Shown one piece after another: positions 35,105-47,665 of a stretch of 64,000 nt of DNA. The position numbers and the translations under genes are program-made. The stretch is from contig JAILWY010000021.1 in the NCBI GenBank assembly GCA_022113835.1, positions 10,354,001 through 10,418,000 on the forward strand. The letters run 5' to 3'. Each line of letters opens with the position of its first letter. Positions within the stretch are counted from its first letter, which is position 1. The stretch is from Atopsyche davidsoni (Eukaryota > Arthropoda > Insecta > Trichoptera > Hydrobiosidae). The notes under the pieces were generated by a model that saw only the letters and a program-made list of their open reading frames with translations, ran no database searches and was not told where the DNA came from.

Positions 35105-35365
35105 ATGGAAATTCACCAAGTGTTACGTAGTTTCCTTTATGGAGTCGAAGCTTGGACATTCAAGATAGCTACTATGCAAAAAATTGAGGCGGCAGAAGTG
35201 TGGGTGTATAGGAGAATCCTTAAGATCCAATGAAAGAAAGGGAACTCTCGATATTGGTAAAGAAGCGAAAGGTCTCCTATTGTGGTTACATTTTTTGTAC
35301 CAATATGTATGGCATCCTCCAGCTGATTGTAATCCGAATAAATACTATATGTTTTCAGCATTTAT
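35105..35365 (+). pseudogene. LINE reverse-transcriptase C-terminal remnant
   Basis: In one + frame the sequence reads LYGVEAWTFKIATMQKIEAA then EVWVYRRILKI before a stop, followed in another frame by a piece resembling the usual downstream L.Y.GHI..N..Y.ILQLI region. YG.EAWT...IEA.E.W.YRR.L is typical of the region after the RT palm in many insect non-LTR retrotransposons. It is broken by stops and frame changes and is a dead 5'-truncated copy. The same family occurs antisense at 61600-61930. Confidence 0.7.
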
Positions 35366-36699
35366 GTAGTAGTTGTATGCAGTCATATATCACTATTTTT
35401 GTAATTATTTATATACATATGTGTGTGTTAAGATAAAGATAAATACATGACTAGTATAAAAATTGGTATAAACGTTTGATGTTTCTTAAAAGGGGGTTTC
35501 CCATTATAGAAGATATGGAAGAAGTTGGCCGATTATCAGTTGTGATAATATAATTTGATAACAGATTAAACAAACCTAAATGGAGATGTTGTTTGAATAT
35601 CCGTCAAATTATTAATTTCTTGTAAATAAAAATGCAAAAGAAAGGCAACCAGAAAGTGGGACAATAAACCAGACGGTCTAAAAAATTTAAATGATGAAAA
35701 TAAATGGTTCACTTTAGTTCCATAACGACTTGAGATTTCTGTAAATTTTCAGAAAAGTATAATTTGATTTTTTGTAACTTATTGAGCATTATTTGTGATT
35801 TCTAACTACTCCAAACTAATAAAGGTTTTTTTTAAGTAGATGGCTATGTTGACGGGTAAATTTACATATTTTTATTTGTCGCATATTTTGTGACTTCTTT
35901 AAGTATTTATATTTTCTAAAATATGATTTTCGGTGTCTTAAACAATTGATGAGTTTTAAATCGATTACAGGTTTTTCTTAGAAAGACGTGACTCGCGTAG
36001 TTTTGTTCAGTTTCTTCACAAAATCGTTTTTTGTTTATTTCTTGGAATTTTTGATGGCTTGCAATAAAAAAGCTTACGTTAAGCTAACGAGTAATAAAAT
36101 AATACAGTCTAATCTATCACATATTTGGTGACACCTAATTTTAGCACCCTTTTCGAAAAACCTGTGTTTTTTTATAAACACGCATATGCGGTTGTGGTAA
36201 ACAAACTGGTGATAAAATCATCAAGAAGGATCTTTCACATGTAAAAACACCGTATTTCTAAAACCTTTTTGTAAAAATCGGTGTTATTTTTTAGTACCGT
36301 ACACAAACGATTAGGTAAAACCAACAGGTGATAAAATAATTCGGAAACTCTTTTCCGAAATGTCTGTGTTTTTTAGTAGCACAAATATGTGGTAAGGTCA
36401 AACAAACAGGTGAAAAGCAAACAAAAAAATAAAGAATCTTAGTTATTTATTTAATTATTTCTTTTACTCACGCAAAAAAAGGGTTTTTTACACATAACTT
36501 TCCCTACATAAACTCAATAATAAAAATAGATAAATCCATGTACGCTACCACCTAAGCCACAACTTGTTAGCCCCACAATAGATAGGATAGACACTTACTG
36601 TATTGTAAGCATAGTCCTAAGAATTATTGTAAATGTGTTTATTTGGTGGCACCTGAGTTAACTTTAAGTTGCTAAGAAAATTTTAAGAAATTGGTTTGT
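35366..36699. other. AT-rich desert, no gene seen
   Basis: Non-coding. At 36130-36420 a loosely repeated pattern (CCTGTGTTTTT followed by AACAGGTGATAAAAT) suggests three very decayed units of about 130 bp. Confidence 0.35.
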
Positions 36700-36925
36700 T
36701 TGGTATTGTTGCTGCAACCTGCTACAAAAGAAGTATCAGAAAGGATTATATAATAATGCTAATGGGCAGCGGCAGTGCTCAGACTTTTCCTTCCAATATA
36801 AAACGGTGGTGTAGAATGACCCGGAGACCCATTATACTATTCTTCCTAAGAAAACCATTAAAACTGGCTCAGCATAATTATATGCTCAACCTCCTCTGAA
36901 GAGAGGCACATGGAGAAGAAGATAC
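36700..36925 (+). repeat. Dispersed repeat R14, partial copy
   Basis: Contains TATAATAATGCTA.TGGGCA, CAGACTTTTCCTTCCAATAT (each no longer than 20), AAAACCATTAAAACTGGCTC and CCTCCTCTGA.GAG in the order seen in the long copies. Confidence 0.6.
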
Positions 36926-36999
36926 ATGAAAAATCGGATTACTTTGAATGCTTGTATTTTCTTGAGATCTGTTTTCGATCAATTTTCCGAGTGACTTCC

Positions 37000-37091
37000 G
37001 GGTAGCAGGCAGATAGCGGGTGGGTAGCGGGTGGGTAGCAGGTGGGTAGCAGGCGGGTAGCGGGCGGGTAGAAGGCAGGTAGCCAGGCACC
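37000..37091 (+). repeat. 11 bp minisatellite, about eight units
   Basis: Units of the form GGGTAGCGGGT, with third-position variants GGGTAGCAGGC, AGATAGCGGGT and GGGTAGAAGGC. G-rich strand is +. It lies at the edge of a GC-elevated island. Confidence 0.9.
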
Positions 37092-37235
37092 TGGCGGGGA
37101 GAACGCGCTAATGAACGAGTAATTGCGGTTAACGAAGCCGCTGTGGCGGGAGGGATCTGCGATCGGGAGATTATTTTTTGATCACGACCCCTAGCGTGAA
37201 TATTGCCGTGGAGCCTGTCGTGCTTCGAGCATTTG
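37092..37235. other. GC-elevated island, possible conserved non-coding element
   Basis: Contains CTAATGAACGAGTAATTGCG followed by GC-rich sequence. No frame and no repeat partner. Confidence 0.3.
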
Positions 37236-37515
37236 TTTTTGAAAAAAAAAAAACCTAATCTAATTTGTATAATTAGTTTCTACAAGTCATTTTATAAAAA
37301 AAAAAATACTTTGAAAACTTTTTGAGTTAGAAGAAAATAATTGCTGCTAACTTAATAATCAGAACCCAAATACAATTTGCCTTTGATCGCATAAAAAGAT
37401 ATTTGGATCGGTCTTATCAATTTTTGGTGCCTATATTCTAAGAAAGTGATAAATATCAGTAACTTGTTTTTCTTGTAGCTTATTTATTTTAATCAATTCT
37501 ATTTTTGTGTTTTTT

Positions 37516-37577
37516 GCCTAGAGTTTGTGTCTTCCGACGTTTCGGTTTAGGTAATGGAAACGTCGGAAGGCAAAAAA
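37516..37577. repeat. Hairpin with 13 bp perfect core
   Basis: CTTCCGACGTTTC (37531-37543) and GAAACGTCGGAAG (37557-37569). The pairing resumes outside a 12 nt bulge (TTTTTTGCC left, GGCAAAAAA right). The GAAACGTCGG string resembles what follows the hammerhead core in some Penelope-type terminal repeats, but no CTGATGA box is present. Confidence 0.75.
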
Positions 37578-40500
37578 ACCACTATGTTGTCTTAACACCC
37601 AAAAAATAAAAAAATTATCATTCATAAAAAACCGTAAGAAAAGCTGAATAAAATAAATTGTTTTCCACCATATTTTAAATAAGTTGAAAATATTTGAAAG
37701 TAAATTGAAATTGTAAAATGGTTAACTAAATAATCAGACAAATAATTTAAACCGTTGCAGGTTAACTTTGCTATAAGCGATTTACTGGATTTAAAAATGA
37801 GTTTATTTTGTATAGGTGAGCAAGCGATTGATGAAAATTTAATTGTACGTATAATGTCAAAACAAGTACTTGCCTGTAAGTTGACAAATAATCAGAGGTA
37901 ATATGTATATAATTAATTAACCATAATATGCTCTCTGACACTTTAATGCTGAGCAAATAGAATATGAATAATCTTTGAGTTTAGCAATCGAAGACTTGAA
38001 GAAGAATCTTAAGAGTTTAATTTTATGATAATCTGTCCCAACAGTAAATTTACCCTACGATAAATAAAAACATTTTAAATCTCATATTTTCATGTATATT
38101 TTGATAACAAGTATAACAAGGTGTCTTTATGAGATAGTGACATAACTGATTAGAGGGTTGCATTGATTTTGAGCATTGGTGCATTTGCCTGGGTAATTCT
38201 GGGGATATGAGCGTGATGGGTGCAATCAGGGGTGGCTTGGATGGGTTCCGGCTTGAGGTCTGGAGGACTGGGGGTTGTTAGGCTTCATAACTGAATCCCA
38301 TCTTGGGAGATAGATTTATAATCAACCCCTGATTGGATTCCGATTGCGGTGACGTTGCTATAAATATACGCGTTACAGGCATCTCAGAATTTACGGAATA
38401 ATTCAGCGTATATGTAAATAAAGTATCTGAATAAAAAAGCTCTCTAAGAAAAAATAATTTCGGACCATTGACGTTGGAAGTTTTTTTCAAAATACTATTG
38501 GAGAAGTAAAAAATGATTTTTCGAATAAAAAATGCTAGTTTAAAATAATTAAAATTTTCCTACAGAAACCTCAGTTATTTTATAACGTAGACGTGTAATT
38601 ATAATTCATACAAATTACAAATTATTGTATTCACACATCATGAAATATTTACTCTGTTTTCGCCATTTAAATTTGATAAAAATATAATATTTCACACGTA
38701 TATATATAATGCTAGTCAATGCTACACAAAGGTTTAAAAAAAATTATTATTCTTTGTACGGATTAGCATTATCGGGTGATACAATTATTTCGGGGACATC
38801 GTGTATTTCAACAGTGGAGTTGGCAAAAACTCGCGAATTTTAAAATTAACTTAGAAGTTATATTTATTTTTTATAGTTTGCACGGCATTTATTGGCACGC
38901 ACGCCACTGGCAGGAATGCTTCACGTCTTTCGTGAAATTATTTTCTGTGCATGCTTACAAATGAATGTCGTGCGTGCCGTCCCTTGCGAAAAAATCTGTA
39001 TATATTAATATTTCTTCATATATAATACGTGCAACAGTCAGTTTAGCGAGATGACGTCAGTAATTGTTTTCCTACTTTGCTTTGTTTATAAAAATATATA
39101 AAAGCTGCATTGAATTCATATATATTCTATTGAATTGGGTTACAATCAATTTTTAATATCTTCAGTGCAGGAACACTATTTTATTTGATTTATGATAAAA
39201 ATTATCGATTTAATTTTTTTTTAAATAAATTACTGTCATTTAAAATCCAATAGATAATAAGTTTTAAAAAATCTATATTATAAGGTAATTAAGGATAACT
39301 TGTTTTTAATAGAAATTTGCTCTGCCTGTCTAAAGATGTCGAGCCCTGTCAAAAGAAGAGATAATGGCTCTTCAAGAAACAGTAGAGAAAAATAGTACCA
39401 AACAAGAAAAGAAGAATATGAAAGATCTACTTAATGTGTTTGAAAACTAACAGGCTTTGCGGCGACATTAATGTTTTATAAGCAAGCAATATTAAGTTAA
39501 AGAAAAAGAGGAGAAATATGTTATAACTGTCCTAGCAATAAATGTAAGATCATAAATAACGGAAAAAAACATTTGTTGTTTTTTTTTCTTCATTTTTTAG
39601 ATGAGGTAAAATTTTATAGTTACTTATAATATTTTAATGTATTTTCGTATATAAATTTGCGTTTATATGTTGACAGATCCATGAAAATAAAAAAACAAAT
39701 TAAAATAACCATGGCCTCGTTATTTTTAAATTTAACAAACAAAATACAACAAAATGTTTTGCTTTACCTTATAAGTCATGACCACAAAAAATAGGTTACG
39801 AGTTTTTTTTATTTATTTTGAAGGTAAAAATAAAACGGGTGCAAAGTAAAAAACCTGCAAGGTAATCTGCCGTGAATTCCTTGTTTTTTTTTTATCAAAA
39901 AGGTGAAAAACAATTAAGAAAGGTCAGATTTTTCAGCGACAAGTCTGGAAAATCGGATAGCGTTGTTCAATTTTGAGGGAATCTCTTTGTGATGAGAGGA
40001 GGACGCCGAATCTCTGATTGGCCTAGAAGTCAAGATTGAACACGTAATATGCCATTGTAAATATCTGAGAGGTAATAAACCGCATGGGCAGGGCTGAGCT
40101 ACCCTCATTATAGCCCCAACGAGCTGATAGGAGATTGATAGCCACAAGGGAGAAAATAAAACCCCGCCTACTCTTGCACTACTTGCACAGACTAAAGCCT
40201 ACCACTGTAAAAATATGCGTCAAAACACTTCCAAGTGATAATTTAGATAAATTTTAAGGATCTAGATCTAAGAATGACAAATAGTTTAATTCAACAAAGT
40301 GCTTGTTCCTCTCGTATATAAACACAACATATCACCACTAGAATTTTTTTTCAATAAAATACCCACTAGTCCTTAAACATCAACGAAAAAAATAGCACAA
40401 AAAACTGATTAAGCAGCCCATTATACACGTCGCGACATAACTGACAACCGATTAATAAATTGCAACAAAAAAGTACTTGTAGTATTTTTTTTCGATAAAA

Positions 40501-40675
40501 TACCGATTGGACAGTATTACTTTACCGAAAAAATGAAAAAAGTACTGTTGTAGAGAGCTTTACAATAAATACACTTGTATGTGACATCAACCGTGGGGTC
40601 TTGGAAAGATGCCTTATAAAGGTGAGTAGAAATGACGATCTACAATATCAATATATTCTTTTTATTTATAATATG
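37578..40675. other. AT-rich desert with small mixed patches
   Basis: Mixed-composition patches at 38150-38350, 38870-39000 and 39930-40150 could be regulatory. No frame with a recognised domain. Confidence 0.4.
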
Positions 40676-40799
40676 ATTAGGCACATTAGTTCATATATAG
40701 AAGATGACTTAAAGAAACTCTCAGAAAAATATCATCGTGATGATGAGTGAGAATGAGTTTCTTTAAGTCATCTTCTATATATGAACTAATGTGCCTAAT
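40676..40799. repeat. 45 bp perfect inverted repeat made of a TIR-element end
   Basis: 40676-40720 and 40755-40799 are exact reverse complements (45/45) with a 34 nt loop. The arm begins ATTAGGCACATTAGTTCATA, the same terminal sequence as the tRNA-like TIR elements at 50960 and 55097, and continues through GAAGATGACTTAAAGAAACTC. The loop starts with the element's own TCAGAAAAATATCATCGTGA. It is therefore one element end joined head to head with a copy of itself. Confidence 0.9.
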
Positions 40800-43329
40800 G
40801 AAGTCAAATGAAAGCAACGAAGACAAATGCAATGTTAGATATTCATATAACAAGTATTTAAAACAAAATCAATATCAAATTACCTGTTACATTGATGAAG
40901 ATATATGTTTGTCAAAATTAAAAAAAATATGTATATTAAAAAAATAATTTTTGTTAGTTTTACAAATTATTTAAAAATATAGGTAGACCAGTGTAACACC
41001 GGAGCATAAGGTTACAAATAGTACAAATATTTGTGAAGGATATCTCTTTCAGTTAATCGAATAGTTTGCGGGAGGAACTGTAAACACGGTTTAATGTAGG
41101 TGGGGACAACTTGCAAATTTTGTTTGGGCATAAAAATGGAAATGCTATACTCAAATAGAGTATCGTGTGACGGCCTCCCCAGTCCGGGACTGGCGTGAAA
41201 GGTAAGAAAATATCGACTGGTATTCAATATACGCATTTTTAACCGCACCTCAAGGCGTCAAAAGAATACTCGAGAATAATTCATTGAAGCCTGAAAAAAC
41301 ACGTGACATATGAAAACTGAAAAAAAAATATCTATCTCTTTGATCCTGCGATTCGAGTCCGCGAAATGGTATGGGACTTATGCTATTCCTAATTATAAAT
41401 TAAAATAACTACTTTTTATACTCAGCTGCGTCAAATGGACGAAATATATAAAATACACATAAAATTATGTTTAAAAAATCCATTCCATTGCATTTCGTGT
41501 TGTTATTTTTTTTTTTCGATTGGTCTCTGAAAGATGATGGTAATCTCTTGTTTACGCTTTAGGCAAAAAAAATTTTTTTATAAATACGTGACAGACTCCG
41601 TGACGAGACTTTCAAAAGGGTGATGTCGAAAAGGTATGAAATCATTTTTTGCTTTTTAATGCATTGTGCTTAAAATCCTTTTCAAAATATAAACGAAAAA
41701 CGATTGTGATTTTTTTTTAAAAACACGTGTACTAAAAATCTGATTGATTTGTAACAGTTTATTTTAGCAAATCTTCTATTAATTAAAGGCATTCTAGTAA
41801 CTCTGACCTTACAATGTAAAATATGGCATTGTATTTTTTCAATAAGATTTTAAATAATATCTATAGACAGATTTAATTAAATTAAAAAGTATTTCTGAAA
41901 TGTAACTTTACAGGAGCACAAATGAAATTTTTTTAACTTTTGCTAGGTATTTTTTTACAATTAAATGCTTAAAGCACCATGCATTTTTATATAAACGACA
42001 TAAACATTAAAAAAGATTGTTGCCACAATTGTGAAGACAGTTTAAAAAAATATGATATCCAAATATAATAAATTAACCATGCGTGTAATTTAAAAGTATA
42101 TTTTCCAGTAAATAAGTGAATCTTCAAAAATGTTAGGTGTGCAAGTTTTCATTTTAACAATCAAATTTATTTTAAAAGTCAATATTTTTGGCTCGGATTC
42201 GTCGCGGTATTTGTAAAGGCTGGCGACATTTTAAGAAAGCCTTTAAATGTAAACAATTTTAACAAACCAAACAATTCGATATCATGTTTTCGTTATGCGA
42301 TATCTTTTGATTCAAATTCAAAGCAAGTTGGGTACACGAGACAAAAACAACATTGAAAATTTTATTACGGCGCCTACACAACATTCGTGTTTGAAAATTT
42401 AATGAATTATCATAAATTATTATTATTGTTTATTTATACAAAATATACATAATAATACTGCCTCCGATGCTTGGGTATAATAGAATATTTAGTCGTATTC
42501 ACTCATGTTTGAAATTATTTTACGAGCGATAGATATCTTAACTCATATAGTCTTAAAAGGCGTTTTAAAGTTGGGGTTCACGTGCAAGTGTAGTCGTATT
42601 CAGTTTGGTACGTCTCCAGCATTTAGTCAGGTGGAGTTTTTTCAAAGGATTTTCAGACTCAAAATAAATAAATATATAATACTTCAGTATTAGCAACTAA
42701 ATTTCCTGGCTTAAAAATACTTATAAACTTTATTGAAATATATTTTTTGTTTCATATAAATCACATGTCATTCAACTTTTCATGTTTTTCATATCATGGG
42801 CATTCCCCCTTTAACTAACTTATTACAAATATGACGTAGGGTTATTAACGCATAGTTATACTTGATGTCTTAATTTATCTTAATCCAATTTGATAATATC
42901 AATGTTTAGTGTAGAGACAAATCGACTTAAGTAGTTCAGAGGAAATACTTTATCGCTACTTTCTTATCATCATTATTCAATTTATCACGCTGTGCCTACT
43001 GTGGTTTACCAAGGAGTTCAAAGTAATTATAACATATTGAACGTGGCTTTCGCAATCAAACACGTTTATAGGATAAGATTGTGTGAGACTCTTCACTCTT
43101 CAGCAGTCGCATGAAGACACCAGCGGAATGAAATGATAATAAAACTTTTCCCGTCAGCGCGTCTCTACTACACACTAAATACTCCATTGAACATAGATTA
43201 AAACCACTGTAAATACAGCCGTTAATTGAATGACTGAAGTGTTTATTTATATAAATATATATATAACTTATATATATATATAACTGTAACTTTTATAATA
43301 TCCATGGAATTATTATATTTCAATGGAAT
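40800..43329. other. AT-rich desert, no gene seen
   Basis: Non-coding AT-rich sequence. A 66-codon frame at 40747-40947 begins inside the palindrome and is Lys/Asn/Ser rich; not called. Confidence 0.45.
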
Positions 43330-43770
43330 CATAATGAATGGCTTTGATGCCTACTTGGACCAGAACGGCTGCAGGTACTGGGAGCTTTGAAAGTTCCTGA
43401 AGATTCCGGCTTGCCGTGAACAGATCCTTTAACAAAGCCTCCAAATGAAAGCTTTTCGGCACGACGTATTAAGCACTCTCGGCGGAGCTGATGGACTTAG
43501 AGAATGCAAGAAGCCAAAAGACATACTTTCGCCGGAGAACTGCAGAGTATTTCTTACCGGTAAGCTAATCTCTCTTGAAAACTAGAACTTGTGAGGATTA
43601 CTTCATTCGAACGAGCGGCAATTTACGGTGCATTCAGGCGAAAGCCTTTGCTAACTTTTTATTATGGCGTATTGTTGCTGGCGGAGGCTTTTCGTGGACA
43701 ACGAAGTACACAACGAAATTATTTTGGATTTCACCGAAATCGTTAAAGTACCCGTAAAAAAACAATTCAT
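43330..43770. other. Mixed-composition island, possibly exon-like
   Basis: Two adjacent open frames on + (an ATG-started one at 43445-43582 and a TTG-started one to 43757) and a donor-like GTAAGC at 43560 are present. The first frame reads MKAFRHDVLSTLGGADGLRE onward and runs through the donor. No homologue is recognised and no clear acceptor is seen, so coding status is undecided. Equally it may be a conserved non-coding block. Confidence 0.25.
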
Positions 43771-44989
43771 CAAAAACAAATAATATATTTGCTACTATAA
43801 AACGCTCTTTTTAAGTTTTCCATTTTACCTATATATATAGTTTTTACCCAAGAAGCAAGCACTGCTTATTTAGTATAAACGGTTAAAAGGTGAAAATATT
43901 AAAATATCGTGAAAAAGTAAAATTAAAGTTAATGAAATACTACATTTAAGAAAAATGGTGCAACTTTCATTTTATAAATTATACTACAGATAGTTCTTCT
44001 TTTTTTTACTTTTATGTCTCAGGAAATGCATTGTACTGTGGAAATCCAATGTTTAAAGAGTGAGACATTTGCGTGAATTTGGCTATTAACAATATTTATT
44101 TATATAAATATAGATAGACTCAAATATTTTTAAATATTTACGTTATTCAGAAAAATACTAAGCATGCCTTTCTGACAATTTGAAAAACAACAGTGATTGA
44201 TTAAATAAAGCAAAACACACATTTGTTTATAGACATATAATAATTTTCCGATCGCTATATATATATATAGTTTTTGTAACAAATTGATTTTGAAAAATAT
44301 TTTTCACGTATTCACTAATTCAGTTTTTTTAAATGTTTTGTGTGTTTTTAGTATATTTATGTAATCTTAAACAGAAAGTTCATTTAAGACTTCAAAGGCT
44401 TACTGGTCCATCAGCAAAGACATGCGTCATTTTATTACGCGGCATGTTATGTCAAAGCATGTATTCTTTATTCAGAGACACGTAATTATGGATATTATGC
44501 TATGAATATTTTGTTTCGGAGATCGATTCGCCTCTACCGGGTGTCAGGAGACAAGAAGCCGTGGATAATGAATTCAGCCAACTAATCCGAGTACAACACA
44601 CGACACGCGGTCGTAACGAGCACAGTGGATCTATTTTCACAACCGACTGATACGAATCAGCCATGAAAATAATCAACTCACTACACACTTGACCGATAGA
44701 AAAATCATATTTTTAATCCCATAAATATAAGCCCAGATTATATATTTGTGCTGAATCGTTTGATTAAAATAAATTACAACCACCTGATACTCTAACGCGT
44801 TGCTTACTAAAAATAGACTTTACAGATATTACTTGTGGCTACATAATGTCGTAAATATTGATTTTTTGTTAAAATCTATACTAAGATCAAAAGTAAATCT
44901 TGTTAACCAGATTGTTTTGTTTATTCATATGATGTTGTCTCAATCGTAATTTTGGTAAATCTTGGTTGTTTTGTATATTTTTCAATACA
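43771..44989. other. AT-rich desert with one mixed patch
   Basis: Mixed patch at 44510-44690; otherwise AT-rich with short (TA)n tracts. No gene seen. Confidence 0.4.
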
Positions 44990-45480
44990 AAAAAAAACAT
45001 ATTTCAAGTAAATAACCTTTCTAGGAAGCTGGGCGCGTCCAGAGCGCAGTACAGAACAACCCCTAGCGAGGCGAGAGAAATCAGATGTACAAGGCTCCCG
45101 ACCCTCGCAGGCCGCGGTAATTCCTAGGAACTTCCTTCTCTCGACTTACAAACTCGGAACTCAATTTCCCCGGCGGCCCGTTTGTTCTGGCGGCTTTATT
45201 TTTCAAGAATGGAAGCGAGCGACGATGACTTCCGAAAAAATCGGCGCGCCTCTGCCGCAGTGAGGCTGGGAGGGGGGAGAGTGGGGGGAGTGGGGGGAGA
45301 GTGGGGGGGAGGGTCCTGAAAAGCGCGCCGGAAGTCGGCCGGCGGAAGCCGCGGGAAATAACCAATCCGGCGGGAAGTTCAATTCTAATCGGCCGCCATG
45401 ACCGATTGCCGGAGGCCGATTTGCAGAAATCGCATTTCAATTTGCCGCACAAAAAAATAATTGAACTAAAACCTCTAGCC
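44990..45480. other. Strong GC-rich island with G-run tract
   Basis: One of the most GC-rich blocks of the window. A 133-codon minus frame (45081-45482) crosses it but is Pro/Arg/Ser-rich and driven by the polypurine tract, without a domain. May be a CpG-type promoter or a conserved non-coding element. Confidence 0.35.
45268..45313 (+). other. G-run tract, potential G-quadruplex
   Basis: Six G runs of 4-7 bases (GGGAGGGGGGAGAGTGGGGG and onward) separated by AGAGT or AGT spacers in about 45 bases. This meets the usual four-run rule for an intramolecular quadruplex on + and for triplex-prone polypurine DNA. Confidence 0.85.
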
Positions 45481-46541
45481 AAGAAAATTTAATTACCGAG
45501 AAAATCAGCTCGCTCTTCAATTTTATATATATTTGTTCTAAAATAGCTTGATAACTCTAAAAACAAGAGTCTACCCATTTAATGTATAGAATGCCACAAT
45601 ATCCGAATGTAAATTAGAGTTGACCAAAAAAAATATTTGTGTTGTAGTCATGCAAAAAATATCTCAAGTGAACGAATTAAACTATATTTTTGTAAGAAAG
45701 GAAAATAGCTCATTAACAAATCTTTCATCGTAATCTCATAATCATTTTATTAATCACATTTGCTGGAGCACAGTGGTTATTAACCAGTACTCATTTAAAA
45801 CGTTGTAAACATTAAAATAAAACATATTCTATGATGGAATCTCTGAAATTTTTATATTTAATTGCACAACTAAATATGATATTAATAAAAGTTTATATTT
45901 TGTCTTTGGTAAAGCGTTAAGGGTTTCGAGTAGATTTAATCAAGTTTAATTTATATACAAAGATCTACCTTATATTCCAGTAGAATTACGTAGTTGCTAC
46001 GTTTGGTGTGCATTAGCATATTTAAAGTGAGCTATTCTCCTACAAAGAATAGTTGATTGGAACTAATATGTCTGTTGTCAAGGAGCACACTTCGGTTTAA
46101 TGCATTTCTGTAATGTGCACTTCACTTAAAAGCAAAACAATTTTCTCTATTGTTTCAGCAATACGGGGTAAATTGAATCTTACAATATCAGGTAATCGTT
46201 CAATAAAATAACTTTACGACGAAAGTGGATATCGTTATTCTTGGAAGGAAGTTATATTGAAGCTCTGTAAAGGCTTAGGGTAATGAAACGAGTATATAAA
46301 ATTATGTGAAATACGTAGAATTCGTTTTTTATAATTTTTCATATAAATTTTATATCAATAGACTTTAAAAAAATATAAATATTTTTTAGCAAATTTAAAA
46401 AATAAACTGATTAATGCTTTTCATAAATTTATCAATCTACGTATAATGTTTTTTTGGTTCAAAACTAGTCAATGCTGTATTATAGCAACTTTAGCTACGT
46501 ATTTTGTAAATATTTTATGTATATATATTAATATATATATA
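45481..46541. other. AT-rich sequence, no gene seen
   Basis: AT-rich non-coding DNA. Confidence 0.5.
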
Positions 46542-46771
46542 GAGTGTCCCAAAATTAACGCAAGATTTGAATTTGTCGCCATTTTTGCAGTAAAGTTTTA
46601 AAAGGCTGCCAAGCTTTCATTATTTTTGAAATATTGTTCAATAATAAAGACACGTTGTTCTATCGTGTAACGTTTTATTTTTCCTAATCCTAAACTGTCA
46701 GCTGGTGTTCCCAAAACTTTACTGCAAAAATGGCGACAAATTCAAATCTTGCGTTAATTTTGGGACACTTT
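46542..46771 (-). mobile_element. Intact Tc1/mariner-type MITE, 230 bp, TA target duplication
   Basis: Inverted repeats of about 56 bp (GAGTGTCCCAAAATTAACGC.. and ..GCGTTAATTTTGGGACACTTT) bound the element, and TA lies on both sides (46540-46541 and 46772-46773). Between them, on the minus strand, is the same short ORF start seen in the array at 20681-21999, here with its start codon changed to ATA. It cannot encode a transposase and would have moved in trans. Confidence 0.9.
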
Positions 46772-46776
46772 TATAA

Positions 46777-46886
46777 TTACATATATAAAAGTACCTCGAT
46801 GGTTACTCGAAGCTGTTTTGATAGTGTCTCTGAAGTGTCGATAGTGCCACAATAGTGTTTCGTTAGTGTTTCGGTGGTATTTGAAA
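46777..46886 (+). repeat. Direct repeat DR1, first copy
   Basis: Begins TTACATATATAAAAGTACCT and runs through CGATGGTTACTCGAAGCTG and GATAGTGTCTC to GGTGGTATTTGAAA. The second copy is at 47567-47665. Internally it has AGTGTC.GATAGTG-type short repeats. It directly follows the MITE. Confidence 0.85.
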
Positions 46887-47566
46887 TCTATATATATAAA
46901 ACACAAACTCCATGACAGGCGGTTGGTAGGCCGCTATAGACTCGGGAACCACCCAACCGATGTGCTCCAAACCGGTTTTATTGGAAAGCCAAAAATACTG
47001 AGGTTGTTTAAGGCTTACAAAATTTAACAATTGATTATTAAATTCGGTTTCCCATACAAATTACATTTCCCATACAAAAGTTTCAACATTTGACATTTCA
47101 AAAAAGGAACTAACATTTTCGCGTATACGCAGGCTGCCACAAAAAAAACACGGAACTGTCATTAATTTATCTATCTATATATATAAAATACAAATTAAAA
47201 AATCAGCGCATATGAGGCTGCGCTAAGCTTTAGCAAACCGGTTTCATTTGAAAGCCAATAATACTAAGAAGGTTTTAGACCATTCAAACAATGCATTAAA
47301 TACATTCAGTCTATTCATTAGGTCGATTTTCGAAATTTTCCATACAAAAATTTTCAACATCTGTAAAATCGACATCGTTCCTCGCAAAAAATTTGAAAAA
47401 AGAACATTGTGAAGATCGCGCATAAAACAAAATCACTGTCTGTCATTCACAACGAGTTTTATCATAATGAGTTTGTCTGTTTATATATGGGAAAAAAAAT
47501 ATTATACAAAAATATTCGTATTACAAGTTACAATAAAAAATGTATTTTATATTTTTATTTAGATAG
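46887..47566 (+). mobile_element. Two Helitron-like 5' ends between the direct repeats (tentative)
   Basis: TCTATATATATAAAACACAA at 46887 and TCTATATATATAAAATACAA at 47174 are near-identical starts, each followed by AAACCGGTTT.ATT.GAAAGC and CCAATAATACT-type sequence. Both are preceded by A or T-rich flanks and open with TC as Helitrons do. I could not find a CTAG end with a hairpin, so the class is uncertain. Confidence 0.45.
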
Positions 47567-47665
47567 TTACATATATAAAAGTACCTCGATGGTTACTCGA
47601 AGCTGTTTTGATAGTGTCTCGGAAGTGTCGATAGTGCCGCGATAGTGATTCGGTGGTATTTGAAA
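47567..47665 (+). repeat. Direct repeat DR1, second copy
   Basis: Same sequence as 46777-46886 but lacking an 11 bp internal unit (GTTTCGTTAGT) and with a few substitutions; ends GGTATTTGAAAC. Confidence 0.85.

Noticed and set aside
43445..43582. 46-codon ATG frame followed by GTAAGC
   Set aside because: No acceptor, no recognisable family, and the frame reads through the donor; left as uncertain island only.
45081..45482. 133-codon minus frame in the GC-rich island
   Set aside because: Composition driven (polypurine tract gives Pro/Ser/Leu runs), no domain, no splice evidence.
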